DNA of 64,000 nt from Dacryopinax spathularia (Eukaryota; Basidiomycota; Dacrymycetes; Dacrymycetales; Dacrymycetaceae). The stretch is from the NCBI GenBank assembly GCA_037974965.1, contig JBBPFI010000010.1, positions 558,001-622,000 on the forward strand, in the 5' to 3' direction. The notes beneath the pieces are model-generated. The model saw nothing but the letters and a program-made list of their open reading frames with translations, searched no databases and was not told the DNA's origin. Of the stretch, positions 48,748-58,779 are shown piece after piece (position 1 is the stretch's first letter; the number at the start of each line of letters is the position of its first letter). A program made the translations under genes and the position numbers.

Positions 48748-49232
48748 CTTGTACGGGACGGTCTTGCAGCAGGAGCAGAGAGGAGCGAGTGGTATCGAGG
48801 TGAAGTGGGAGGCGGGCAGGCTATATGCGCCGCGTTTCTGGCTTCCTCAGGGCGGTGTCACTCGTTCCCCTTCTCAAGGGTCCAGTAAGACCTCCGATCC
48901 GCGCGTGTCGCGATCTCTTCTCTCCGTTATGGTCGGCTGATGCTTGGCAACGGTCCAAACGTCGGGCAGGTTCGCAATCCCGGCTTCTTATACAATCTAT
49001 CCTCCCCAGCCATCAACTCGAGAAGGGAGTGGAATAAGAAGAAGGCAGTTCAAGACGTGTAAATTCACAGATTGCAGATGTATAAATCTATTGTACACAT
49101 GGGGTCGTCACATCAGATCAGATATACAAGAAACCTCCCAAATCCGAAAACAAGATGGTATCCATCCTCCTCTCCTTCCAGGCAAGGTATATGCGCCTCC
49201 TCCCTACCCAGTCTCCGGATCTCACAAGGTGC
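48748..49232. other. Upstream region of the GDP-mannose dehydratase, no gene seen
   Basis: About 480 bases between the dehydratase start and the 3' end of the next minus-strand gene. Nothing recognisable. Confidence 0.45.
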
Positions 49233-51256
49233 TCAGGCAGTCTCAGCTACGGCTCCTAATACTCGTGCCTGAACGGCCGGCCCTTCCCCAGCCGGCGTAG
49301 GCGGCACAGAGTTCAACGGCGTAGCCGGGATGATCGTGAACCCCGGAACGCTCTCCTCTCCCTCTCCCTCTCCTACTTGGGAAGCAGGAGGGAGGGGGAT
49401 AGAAAGTGGGACCTTTGGTCGTGTTGGAGTGATGTGTTCACCTCCTACTGCAACTCCGGTAAGGTCTGCGGTTGGGGGTGAGGTGGCATGCGGGGTGCCG
49501 AGTTCTGGTTCGGGTGGAGTGAGCGACATTCGGCGCGGCGCGGCAGTCGAAGACGCCGTGTCGACCGTTGGCGTTGGTCGACCAGGCGCGCGGATCGTAG
49601 CGTCCACATCCGTCCCCCCTGCAGCCTCGCCAAACTCCCCCCTCTCCGCGCTCATCCCTACGACACGTCCCTCACTCCTCCCCGTATCCGTACTGGGCCG
49701 CGTGGCACCCTCACCCTCAGCCTCCTCAAAAGCCGGCGGAGGAACAGCCGCCGCACTCCTCGCCGCGGCCGCAGCCGCTTCAGCCTCGACCCCGAAAGGC
49801 ACTCCGAACCTCTCGAGCGTCTCCCTCGAACTGATAAATTTCACCTGCTGGGGCGTGGGCCCCGAGCGGGGGTAGTCGAATGAGACTCTTGTTGCTGTGT
49901 GGGTTAGGGGAGGGGAGATTATTGCGGATGAGAGGGAGGTCAGGGAGGGGGATGTGAGGTGAGTGCGGGAGGCGTTGGGGTTGACGAAGGAGGTGGGACG
50001 GGCTGAGGAGGAGGAGGGGGAGGAGGGTCGACGGGCGTCGGTGGTAGAGCTTGTGGCGGCTGGGGTGAATGAGGAGCTGGGGAGGGAAGGGGTGAGGAGC
50101 GAAGAGTGAGAAGTGGATTGCCGGCTGAGGGGAGCAAGAGAGAACCATCTCTCTCCGTCCCCGCTCGGTCTGGCTATCGAATTCCTCCCTTGTGCTTGTG
50201 CGCCGCCAGAAGGAGAGGTGCCAGTCTCGACAGCATTCGCAGAGCTCTGCCTCGAATGTCCCCCAAACAGGCCAAAGAAGCCCGACCTCCTTCGTTCTCC
50301 CGTCCGTTGCGTGACAGTCGCTTGCTGCTCTTCCTCCGTCGGGCCCGCCTCCCGCTGCCTCTCCAGCTCCTGGCTGGCTCTCGCCGCTTCCTCAGCCCCA
50401 ACTACCTCCCGATAACTCGGCGCCGCGCTCCTCACGCTCGCCATACTCCTCACGCTCGCTCTCCGCTCAGCACGCATAAGGCTCGTGTTGCTCTCGTCTG
50501 AACCGAGATGGGCTGTGTCCGTACTCTGCGGCCCGATGGATTCCCCAATCGACAACGACCTGAGATGGGCAGGAGGGAGGGTAGCTGGACCCAAGTCGTG
50601 GCCGACATCAGTGTAGGAAGGCGCTTGCGAGGAGGAGAGGGTCAACGTCTCCGCATTTGTGTGTTCGTCTGAGGAATTCGACTCCGCCGCTGCCGTTCTC
50701 CTATACCACCACACCCATATCAGCAGCCAATACCAGTGTGGCAGAAGGGAAGCGCGGCGTACCGCACTAGCACAAGCTCCTCCTCACCCGGCTCCTCCAT
50801 ATACGCCGGCAAGCTCTTAGTCGACACCTGACTCGGCCTCCTCCTCCTCCTCGGCCTCACAACTCTCGCCGTAGAGGCGGGCGCAGCGGCCGTCTCGCCA
50901 CCCTGACGATTCCGGAAACTAGCGATCCAGGTCCGGCCGCGTTTCGTCCATGTTAAGACGAACAGACCCATCACTAGCAATGTTACGAGCGCCACGGGGA
51001 TCTACAGTTCCGTCCATTAGCCTGTGGTGCCGGTAAAGGAGGAGAGGAGAGGAGAGGAGAGGGAACGCACCCAAGTCTGCAGGATCGCGTTCGTGTTATT
51101 GCTTGGTGCGGGCTCGCTAGTGCCCAGATTACGCTTCGTAGGCGTTGGGGTCGCTCCCGCTCCGTGGAGGAATAGGAGGAGGACGGCGACATGTTTTGGG
51201 GGGATATATGCGCGGCGGAGGACTCCTGAGGGCCGCCTTGACGTTGAGGCGGTCAT
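49233..51256 (-). CDS. Single-pass membrane protein with a long disordered tail and PY-like motifs
   Basis: The N-terminus is MTASTSRRPSGVLRRAYIPP, then a hydrophobic VAVLLLFLHGAGATPTP that could be a signal peptide, and a short extracellular stretch with SNNTNAILQTW. The next exon holds one transmembrane helix, VALVTLLVMGLFVLTW, followed by a basic run (TKRGRTW; VVRPRRRRRPSQ). The remaining about 500 residues are rich in Ser, Pro, Thr and Ala. It carries SLPAYMEEPGEEE, SSQAPSYTDV and RSAAPSYREV; LPxY and PSY sites resemble the PY motifs by which membrane adaptors recruit Nedd4/Rsp5 ubiquitin ligases. Three exons. No enzyme domain. The adaptor idea is inference. Confidence 0.7.
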
Positions 51257-52789
51257 TGTTTTGTTGTTTTTGAAGTGGGTGTTTGTTGAGAGGAGGCGAT
51301 AATGACGTGCGATAACGATAACCACTTGATGTCCAAAGTAAGAAACAGAAAGGAGGTCCGAAGCTGGGGTTGATGATGATAAGTAGTGTACAGGGGCGGA
51401 TGGGCGGGGGTCGGGGGAAAGCTGTCGTGCAGGAGGGATTGGGTTGGGTTGGGTTGAAAGAAGCACAAGTTTAGGCCCGGGCGCAACGTTGCCTTTTCAG
51501 CAGCACGGGGACGAGCTTCGGCGGGCGGTTATATGCGACCGTACTGTACCGGTCAACGTAAGCTCGTAAGTATCCCCGCGGCCGTTTCTCCTCGAGAGAG
51601 AGAGAGAAAAAGAGTGAAACAGCGTTTTGAGTGGGCTGACTATTGAGAGGAGCAGGAGCAGGCTGTCCCCCTCCTCGCCGTTGTCGGTCGATGCGCAGCT
51701 CTCTCTTTGCCTGGCAAGGGAGGTGGGCTCATACTACGTATCTTCTGCAGGCTTGGTTGACGGGTGGCCGATGCTGTGTTGACATGACACCAGGGCCGTA
51801 AGGGACCGAGACCGGGTGGGAGGCGGTGCAGCCCGTATGGACTCTTTTTGTGTACTGTCACGCTGATCGAGGAGTGATCGGGGGTCGATCATTGAAGTCA
51901 GGCTTCTTTAACGCCGTGCCGACCTTCAGCAGTTCTGCAGCTCGACAGAGAGAAGCTGTACAAATCTCGGCACCGGCACACCACAGAAGCAAGTCCCTCT
52001 CATAAACTCCTATCCTCCTAAACGTCTTAGAGCTGCGCAAACTACTTATGCTGACAACTGTTCTTCTCAGAGTACAGTGCGTCCCATACATTCGCGTCGC
52101 GTTTGTCATCGGGATCTCAGTGCGGGGTACGCGCTTGAAAAGGAAAACGCGATTGCGATCCGGGTTTCCTCGCTCGCTGCGCACTTCCTCGATCTCTTGA
52201 TCTTTCGCTGTCATTATTAGTACTTCTGTTCTACTGCTCGGCATGCTTATTCTCGCTCTTGCAGTCAGCTTGGCAGCCCATGAGCGTTCCATGAAGGCTG
52301 TCGGAGCGTCTCGGAGCTCCTTTACACCAGCAGCGCTGAGGGGAAGGGAAAAATATCGCTGCTTCGGTCTTATCTCGCAGGGGCTTCACATCTCATGCGG
52401 TTAAACACGCTTCTACCGCTTATGTACCTTCTAGATAAGCGTCCTCGTACCCAACCTTCCTTCAACGGACGTAAAGACCGCGAAGGTGCCTCTTCTACAG
52501 CGGAGGCGTACTCGCTTTAGCAGCGCGCGGCTTCCGTCGCTTCCCGCCCCAAAATCCTCATCCGTCATCATCTCTCCATCTCATCAAAACCCACTATCAC
52601 CCCTATCCTCCAATCCTTATCCAAACCTTACGTACTCCTCACCTTTTGCTCACCTCACTTCCCCTCCCAATAAAGCAGGATCACACCTTCCTCAAACGAG
52701 TGGCGTCACCCCGCATTCCCCTTCCCTGCCAAAGCGCGTTTTCACACGCCCTGTCCATCAGCGCCCAACCAATAGCCCTGCTCAATTCT
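51257..52789. other. Intergenic region of about 1.5 kb, no gene supported
   Basis: It holds a short GA microsatellite (about 51594-51612) and a Pro/Ser-coding frame at 52486-52845 that looks like low-complexity chance. No conserved motif was seen. Confidence 0.4.
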
Positions 52790-53011
52790 TGAGGCTCGGT
52801 TCACTGGGTCAACTGCTAACCATGTGGAATGAAGAACATCCGTGACAGGGTCCTGTCTGACCCAGCAAATGAACTGCGTTCGTATCATACACTGGGTCAT
52901 AAACAAGGTTCAAACGGATCCAACTGCACGGCAAGACCGGCATACATCATGTCCACAGAACGAGTAGCTCTGAGGGGGAACTGTTGGTTCGAAGAGTAAT
53001 TGCTGGTCAAG

Positions 53012-54377
53012 ATGGAGACCTATCATAGTCAGCAGGGATTGCCGTCATATGGGGGTTGGAATGAGATGCAGGAGGGCCAGTTGGTGCGCACAGTCATACT
53101 GGTCATGTATAGCTCCTATGCTCATACCGCACCTAGCTTTATGCCACACCAGCAACCTCACGACCAGTACATGCTGCACCACTTCACTTTTCATTGTCTC
53201 CTATACCCACATACCCTCCCATTCGAACCTCACCACGGAAAGCCATACATCCACCCGAGCGCTTTGATCCCACCGGCTATACTGGTCTTGCACCACCAGC
53301 AACTCGCATGTCACCTGCGAAACCAGAAAACACTGGTCTGAAGCGACCAGCAGACACTGGAAAGAGCAAGCATGTACTGAAGCGAGTTAAGAAGGAGGCC
53401 GACACAGAGAGCATAGTATCTGAGCGGTACACAGATGAACAGGTCACTGCAATGCTCTGTTGGATATCCGATATCGATCATCCAAAGCGGGTTGAGAAGT
53501 ATCTGCGCAACAGCCGGGCATTCTTCCGTCAGGTATGCAGGACCAGTATTCACTGGTTATGCATATGCTAACACTCGCCCAGATGTCAGCAGAGGTGTTC
53601 AAGAACAAACGGAGTGCAGAGTCTCTCAAAGGCAAGTTTATGCGGTTGTTGAAGGTTTATCGCGAGATCATCGCACTGGAGAAGCATACGGGAGGGGGTG
53701 ATGGTGACCAGGAAGCTCAGGAAAGTGGTGAAATGACACTGGAGATGTATGAGGACCGGATTATGGAGGCACGAGCGCAAGGGAGGGCTGTGGGCAGTCT
53801 GACCGCCGCTGTTGTCCAGCAATGGCATGAGCTACGATGGTATGAAATGCTCCTTCAGGCGTACGTCCACCAGTGAAATCTACTGGTCTGCAAAGCGCTG
53901 ATGCATTATGATAGGCTTGGAGTTAAGAAGAACTATCACCGTGATCAGCCAGCTGCATCAAACACCCCACTTTCACCACCAGTAGGCAGTGATATCGAAG
54001 TGCTCAGCAGTGACAGCGATGTGTCAGAGCGTACTGAGCCTGAGGCAGAGTTGCTGGGGAAGAAGAAGCGGTCATCCCAGCACTCATATGCACGCGGTGT
54101 GCCAGAGCCGAAGTTCAAGAACAAACGAGTTCAGCGTGGCATGGGTGGTTCAACTTCATCAAATGCACTGGTCGAGTTTATGAGTGCTCAGGCGGCATTT
54201 CTGGAGAGAAAAGGAGAAGACGATAAGGCCCGACTGGAGCTGCAACGGCAACGTGAACAGAGGGAAGAGGAGCGAGATCGGTTACTGCTGGCCCAGTCTC
54301 TGATTAAAGATGAGAGCACGGATCCAGACATACGTGCACAGGCTAAAGCATTGCTCCTTCGTAAACTCCAGTTCTAG
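53012..54377 (+). CDS. SANT/Myb-like DNA-binding protein of the second Harbinger element
   Basis: The core reads SERYTDEQVTAMLCWISDID, HPKRVEKYLRNSRAFFRQ, an intron near 53535-53582, then MSAEVFKNKRSAESLKGKFM and RLLKVYREIIALEKHTGG, a Myb/SANT-like helix set. A second part has EMTLEMYEDRIMEARAQGRA, VVQQWHELRWYEMLLQA, then after an intron LGVKKNYHRDQPAASNTPLS. SSDSDVSERTEPE, a Lys/Arg-rich stretch (GKKKRSS; KFKNKRVQRG) and a long charged helix (QRQREQREEERDRLLLAQ) follow, ending LLLRKLQF. The 5' end is uncertain: Met at 53012 opens METYHSQQGLPSYGGW, and the splice linking it to the core was not settled. Its TAG stop abuts the transposase stop. Confidence 0.7.
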
Positions 54378-55726
54378 CTAATTGAATAAATGCACCAGTG
54401 CTTTCAGCTGTGCCTGTCGCCCTTTAGTCCTGAGATACAAGTCGCTTTCATACTCCGGATTCCTGGTCAATGTCTCTCCAGCCATTCCCATATCCCAGCG
54501 CGTGCTCTGAAGCTCACTCTCCTCATCTGGACTGCTATCCAGTACCTGCTCAAAGTCCTCAATATCTTCTGGTCGGTCTCCAAGAAGGATGCAGATGTTG
54601 TGTAAGACCAGCATGGCTTCGACCGATTTATACAATTCCTCCATGTCGTCCATTGTGCCAAGGTCACAAAGTGACCGAAAGCGGCCCTTCAGATCACCAA
54701 AGGCATGCTCAATGACAATACGCTGGCCAGCAAGATGCCGGTTGAATGCCTTCCGTCGTGTTTCTTCCACAGAACCTTTTGGGCCCAGATCATTGTCTGC
54801 AAACGGGCGTAGGGTATATGGTGTGGTTGGATAACCCATATCCGCCAGAATGAACTCCTTCTGGCAGAAGTGTGATGGGCGATGTAACCAGAGCTGGGAT
54901 TTCTTGAATATCTGAACATCGGTTACCGATCCAGGCCAGCCCAATTCATATGAAGTAAACAATTTCCGTGAATCGCAAACAGCTTGCACATTGATCTAAC
55001 CAGTAGCTATATCAGTTGCTGGTCATGCAACAGAAAGTAGGTCTGACCGAGAAGTATTTCTTGCGGTTGTAGTAGACCGTTCCATCCTCTATGGGACAGC
55101 TGGTCAATCGGATTTGAGTGCCATCAATTGCCCCCAGGCAATGTTGTAGACCCAGTCCCTCGGCAAACTCATCTGATACCTCTCGTCTCTGTCGACCAGC
55201 AGGCCACTTGACATAGCGGAATTTGAGCTCACGCAGAGCACGGGAGACTCGACGGCAGTATAAAAAGACGGTGCCATGACCCAGACTAAGGCGTTGTGCA
55301 GCTTGCAGAGTATCGGATCCATGGATACCAAAACGAAGCAAAAAGCAAGCCAGCTGGTATCGTACTGGCCGCTGTGGCTTTTTACCAGTAGACATGAATA
55401 TTGTATTCTCTTCAAGCAGTTGAACAACATGATCAAAGGTTGTCCGGCTGATGCTGGACCAGCATGAGCTACTGGTCACCCACCAGTGAAAGCCGTAACC
55501 ACACATACCGATAAGTTGACCTGAACCAGCGATCTGGTCCGGACAAGGAGGTTTGGAACCAGTCCTTTGATTTTGGGATCAGGTTGTACGGCCCTCTTGG
55601 CCCACGAGATGAAACCATCGCCTGACCAGCACCTAAGACCAGCATGACCGTGCCAAACAACAGCTCCTGGTCATCGATCTGATCCTCTTGCTCAAGTTCG
55701 AGTTGCTGGTCATTCCCTAGCAGCAT
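54378..55726 (-). CDS. PIF/Harbinger DDE transposase (HARBI1-like), second element
   Basis: The first exon contains MLLGNDQQLELEQEDQIDDQ and GPRGPYNLIPKSKDWFQTSL, ending RWFRSTYR. An intron joins it to ISRTTFDHVVQLLEENTIFM, QLACFLLRFGIHGSDTLQAA and FLYCRRVSRALRELKF, the DNA-binding part. The DDE core has LGLQHCLGAIDGTQIRL (first Asp) and YYNRKKYFS. After another intron comes INVQAVCDSRKLFTSYELGW, FILADMGYPTTPYTLRPFAD (second Asp) and QRIVIEHAFGDLKGRFRSLC (Glu). It ends ALVHLFN. All three acidic residues are present. The start could also be Met at 55774. By spliced reading it looks unbroken. Confidence 0.88.
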
Positions 55727-56113
55727 AAGGTGCGCTCCAGTCGTGCATAAAGGAAGTTGCCATTGACGATGCATACTAACCAGTAAGGGCAGGTAGATGT
55801 GGTGAATGCCAAACCGATGTATGCGGACCAGCACTATAGAACAAGAAGCAGCAATGAACCAGTTGAACCGCTGTTGACCCAGCTGCAGAGTGGTTCACTG
55901 GTTTGGACGTTGTGTGGTGACAGCGGAGGTAAAGAGGCGCACGGCATGCTCGGCAGAAGTCTCAGAAGGACTTGGTTCCGCTTGTTGACCCACACTGAGA
56001 CCCTGAAAGGAGATGAAGATCGGTACCAGAGGTGCCGATCTGTAGGAATGCGGAACCCATCACGCTGGGTTCTGCTCTATCGTAGACCCGAAAATCGGGG
56101 CGAGGTTCCGATT

Positions 56114-56136
56114 GAGCATCACCACAGGTGATGCTC
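56114..56136. repeat. Perfect 10-base inverted repeat with 3-base loop
   Basis: GAGCATCACC and its exact complement are separated by ACA. It lies just outside the approximate right end of the second Harbinger element, before an AT-rich stretch. It may be a chance hairpin or part of a small element's end. Confidence 0.6.
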
Positions 56137-56414
56137 TTGTACAGTGGTAGTACTTAGATGTAGTAGATATATATAATTGAATATTTTATTATCTATGTCT
56201 AATACAAGTCTAATACAAGCTCGCCTAAAGTAACTGCCCGGATCTAGATCAACAGGCAAGCAGCAAAGATGTCAGTTCGAGGCGTAAGAGAAACTCACCT
56301 GATCCTCGCCTACAACCAAGGAGTCTTGCGATTTCCGCAAAAGTATGTCAGCATGCTGCGAACGACTCGAAACGCTCACAGAAAAGATCAGAAAAGATTA
56401 CTGAGAAATCTCAG

Positions 56415-56708
56415 TTACAAAACATTATTCCCCCCTTCCCCCCCTTCCCCCCTTTCCCCCCCTTCCTCCCTTTCCCCCCCTTCCCCCTTCAACTCCCTCC
56501 ACAACTCCCTCATCTTCTTCAGGCCAGTGAGCATGAGGTTGATGGCCGCGATCAAGTCATTTACCTGGCCTGCGAATTTCAGCAGGCCAGCGAACGAAGG
56601 GGTCTTCCCCCAGATAAGCTGCTATAATGTAAGTAAGGAATGCCAAAAGAAACATTTACTTACCTTAAAGAAGCCCTTGATGCCTTCAAAGACGCGAGCG
56701 AACTGCAT
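56415..56708 (-). CDS. Small protein S1, helical with a Gly/Glu-rich tail (function unknown)
   Basis: Two exons. MQFARVFEGIKGFFK, an intron of about 45 bases starting GTAAGT, then QLIWGKTPSFAGLLKFAGQV, NDLIAAINLMLTGLKKMREL, WRELKGEGGEREEGG and a GGE repeat ending NNVL; the tail is coded by a CCCCCCTTC-type tract on the plus strand (about 56425-56490). About 80 residues. The order W, aromatic-Lys helix, VNDL, KKxREL and a Gly/Glu tail is shared with S2 at 57385-57785, so the two are paralogues, and a box of about 90 bases upstream is shared too. No known domain; an amphipathic helix bundle is likely. Confidence 0.55.
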
Positions 56709-56780
56709 GGTGGTGGTTGGCGTCTTGGAGGAGACAGTCGGCTGCAGGGAGCGCTGAAGTACGCGAAAGTCCGGCGAATT

Positions 56781-56845
56781 GCACTACGCAACGGCTACGC
56801 AGGGCAACGTAGTCAGTTGCGTGCAGGCCAGCGGGTGAAGGCGAG
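56781..56845 (-). promoter_or_regulatory. Upstream box of S1, shared with S2
   Basis: On the minus strand it contains CTGACTACGTTGCCCTGCGT followed by AGCCGTTGCGTAGTGC. The same sequence with few changes lies upstream of S2 at 57890-57955. In both genes it starts about 75-110 bases before the start codon. Confidence 0.55.
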
Positions 56846-57002
56846 CGTACTTACTGTTCTGCGGCTGTTCGCAGCCCGCTTGGCGATCTTGCGAAAGCGC
56901 CCGAGTGGCCTGTATGAAAGCTTGGAAGGTAAGTACGGGTATTTTGGTGATAAGACCCAAAATACTCATACCTCGTAAAGCAACATCCTGCGAGACGGCA
57001 TC

Positions 57003-57135
57003 AGCGAGCTGAAGACGACGAAGAAGACGAAGAAGACGAGGTGGAAGAGGAAGAGGGTTATGAAGACGAGAAAGAAGATGAGGAAGAAGACGATGAGGAT
57101 GATGAGGAAGAGGACGAAGATGAGAAAGCCGAGAA
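57003..57135 (+). repeat. Low-complexity GAA/GAC/GAT tract
   Basis: Purine-rich imperfect triplet repeat that would code an Asp/Glu run on the plus strand or a Ser run on the minus strand. I found no gene model that clearly uses it. A similar tract lies near 58345-58450. Confidence 0.6.
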
Positions 57136-57384
57136 CGACCTCTCGAGAGAGGTCATTCGCGGGCTCGTCGTCATCTTTCTCATTCCCCGCCGTCTCCGGC
57201 CCAGCAAACTCGTACGTGACAGAAAACGATTAGAAACGGTATTCACCATTCGACACCGCTCCCCCCAGCCTAAACTTGACAGAAACTGTAGCTAACGATC
57301 CTAGAAAAGGTAGTTAGTAATAATAAGGAGTTGTACGATATGAAAACTCACAGAAAAATGAAAAGAAGAGACTTAGAAGACGCT

Positions 57385-57785
57385 CTAGATACCCAGCTTG
57401 CCTCCCTCTCCAACTCCCACAACCTTCTTCCCCCCTTCCCCTCCTCCGATCACCCCCAGCTCCCTCAACTTCTTCTGCGTGTCCTTCACGACCTCCAAGA
57501 GGTCGTTCACGTCTTTGGCGATCTTGATGAGCTCAGGGAGGAGCGCTTTAACCTTGATGGCGAACTTGGTCACCTCCTCGACCGAAAGCCAGCCCCAAAC
57601 GGCCTGCGAAAGGTAAGTAAAGTTCCCCCCCTGCGAAAGAAGTTACTCACCTTCATTCCCTCCCCCACTTTCTTGCGCCCATCCCACCAAACCCACGCTC
57701 CCAGGCAGGCCACGATGGCTACGAAGATGCCGAAGGTCATCGAGAGGGGGGCGATATTCATATTGAGGTTGTAGGCGGGGGCCAT
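57385..57785 (-). CDS. Small membrane protein S2, helical with a Gly-rich tail (function unknown)
   Basis: Two exons. The first starts MAPAYNLNMNIAPLSMTFGI, has a transmembrane helix (MTFGIFVAIVACLGAWVWW) and ends DGRKKVGEGMK. The second gives AVWGWLSVEEVTKFAIKVKA, LLPELIKIAKDVNDLLEVVK and DTQKKLRELGVIGGGEGGKK, ending GKLGI. About 115 residues. The VNDL...KKLREL core and Gly/Glu tail match S1. The intron is 47 or so bases, GTGAGT...CGCAG. A TTTAAG on the plus strand near 57859 may be its TATA-like element. No known domain; it resembles small membrane-anchored coiled-coil proteins. Confidence 0.62.
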
Positions 57786-57889
57786 GTTGATGTTGCGAGT
57801 CGGTTGTCGTTGTAGGTGGTGGTTGAGGAGAAGGAAGGGACGAGGCCGAGGGAGGAGGGTTTAAGTAGGCGAAGGAGCGGCGACTCGGA

Positions 57890-57955
57890 CTACGCAGTGG
57901 CTACGTAGTGCAACATAGTCAGTGCGCGTCGAGCAGGGCAAAGGTAAGAGATTGT
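57890..57955 (-). promoter_or_regulatory. Upstream box of S2, shared with S1
   Basis: Minus strand CTGACTATGTTGCACTACGT then AGCCACTGCGTAGTCC, clearly the same box as upstream of S1. It contains the palindrome CTACGTAG and sits about 30-95 bases further from the start than the TTTAA-like element. Confidence 0.55.
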
Positions 57956-58055
57956 ACTTGCCTCTGTCGTATCTGCTGACTTGTCAGCAAGTCGTTTGGG
58001 CGGAGTTCGGAGGGCATGGACTTACGGATTTGGACGGCAAAGTCGTGCCGGAGGA

Positions 58056-58192
58056 GAGGGAGAGGGAGAGGGAGAGGGAGAGGGAGAGGGAGAGGGAGAG
58101 GGAGAGGGAGAGGGAGAGGGAGAGGGAGAGGGAGAGGGAGAGGGAGAGGGAGAGGGAGAGGGAGAGGGGGGGGGGGGGGGGGGGGGGGGGGG
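58056..58192. repeat. (GGGAGA)n hexamer array of about 18 units ending in a G run of about 26
   Basis: A nearly perfect GGGAGA array from about 58056 to 58165 is followed by an uninterrupted G run with one final break. It would read Gly-Glu, Arg-Glu or Arg-Gly repeats on the plus strand and Ser-Pro repeats on the minus strand, but no gene was assigned. Strong G-quadruplex potential. Repeat length in an assembly is often unreliable. Confidence 0.9.
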
Positions 58193-58344
58193 AGGGGGAT
58201 GGAGGAGTGCCCCGCAGCTCACCTAGAATAGTAGTTAGCAGTCGTTACGGGGTGATGGAACGATGGCGGCTTGCCGTGGTCGGATTCCATCGTCCGTGGC
58301 GCATTCTGTCGGCACTGCAGATTAATTAGCATGCAAGTTTGACA

Positions 58345-58450
58345 AGGCTGAAGATGAGTAAGAGAAAGAGAAAGACAAGGATGAGGATGATGACGAAGAT
58401 GATAAAGAAGAAAAAGAGGAAGAGGAGCAATCTGATGAGACAGATGTAGA
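58345..58450 (+). repeat. Low-complexity GAT/GAA/AAG tract
   Basis: Purine-rich triplet-like tract, read on the plus strand as an Asp/Glu/Lys run (for example DEDDDEDDKEEKEEEE). On the minus strand it reads as a very hydrophobic run. No reliable gene model. Confidence 0.55.
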
Positions 58451-58779
58451 AGACGCCTGGTCCAACCATAAAGTGGTCCCAAGTCGGTCTACATCGATCG
58501 CATCGCGTGCCCTCGTCTCCTCTTGTTCTTGAGCTTGCCCCGGTACGCAACTCATATAGTTGTACTTGTCGCCTTGGCGCACGAGTACAACGCGAAGGAA
58601 CACGAAGGCTGCCAGGCATGCGCGGGCACTTGGAAAGGAAAGAGAGGAACATTATTCACCATTTTCGAGCCATTCGTACACTTAGACGGAGTGGTGCTGT
58701 AGACTAATTAGACTCTGTAATAGCAATTAGTAAACGCTCGCGACTGAGGGCATCGGACTCACAAGACTAATAATGACCT

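Larger units (their letters stand above)
52790..56000. mobile_element. Second PIF/Harbinger DNA transposon (ends not exactly placed)
   Basis: It encodes both standard Harbinger proteins, a SANT/Myb-like protein (plus) and a DDE transposase (minus), tail to tail. Ends are approximate: TGGGTCAAC near 52806 recurs as its complement near 55989, with a looser match extending inward, which may be the inverted repeats; I could not confirm a three-base duplication. More than 25 copies of CTGGT or ACCAG with a flanking A, G, T or C lie across the interval and fade outside it. It is not closely similar to the element at 34728-37536: the proteins are only family-level relatives and the dispersed motif is different. 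Confidence 0.75.

Noticed and set aside
52486-52845. Pro/Ser-rich frame upstream of the second Harbinger element
   Set aside because: Low complexity, no motif, and it runs into the approximate end of the transposon.
58022-58222. Ser-Pro repeat protein on the minus strand across the GGGAGA array
   Set aside because: A hexamer array opens all frames that avoid stops; there is no start context, splice partner or conserved flank.
58326-58652. Minus-strand frame with a very hydrophobic end (LLLFLFFFFIIFVIILIL)
   Set aside because: The hydrophobic run is just the antisense of a purine-rich triplet tract; no family plan supports it.
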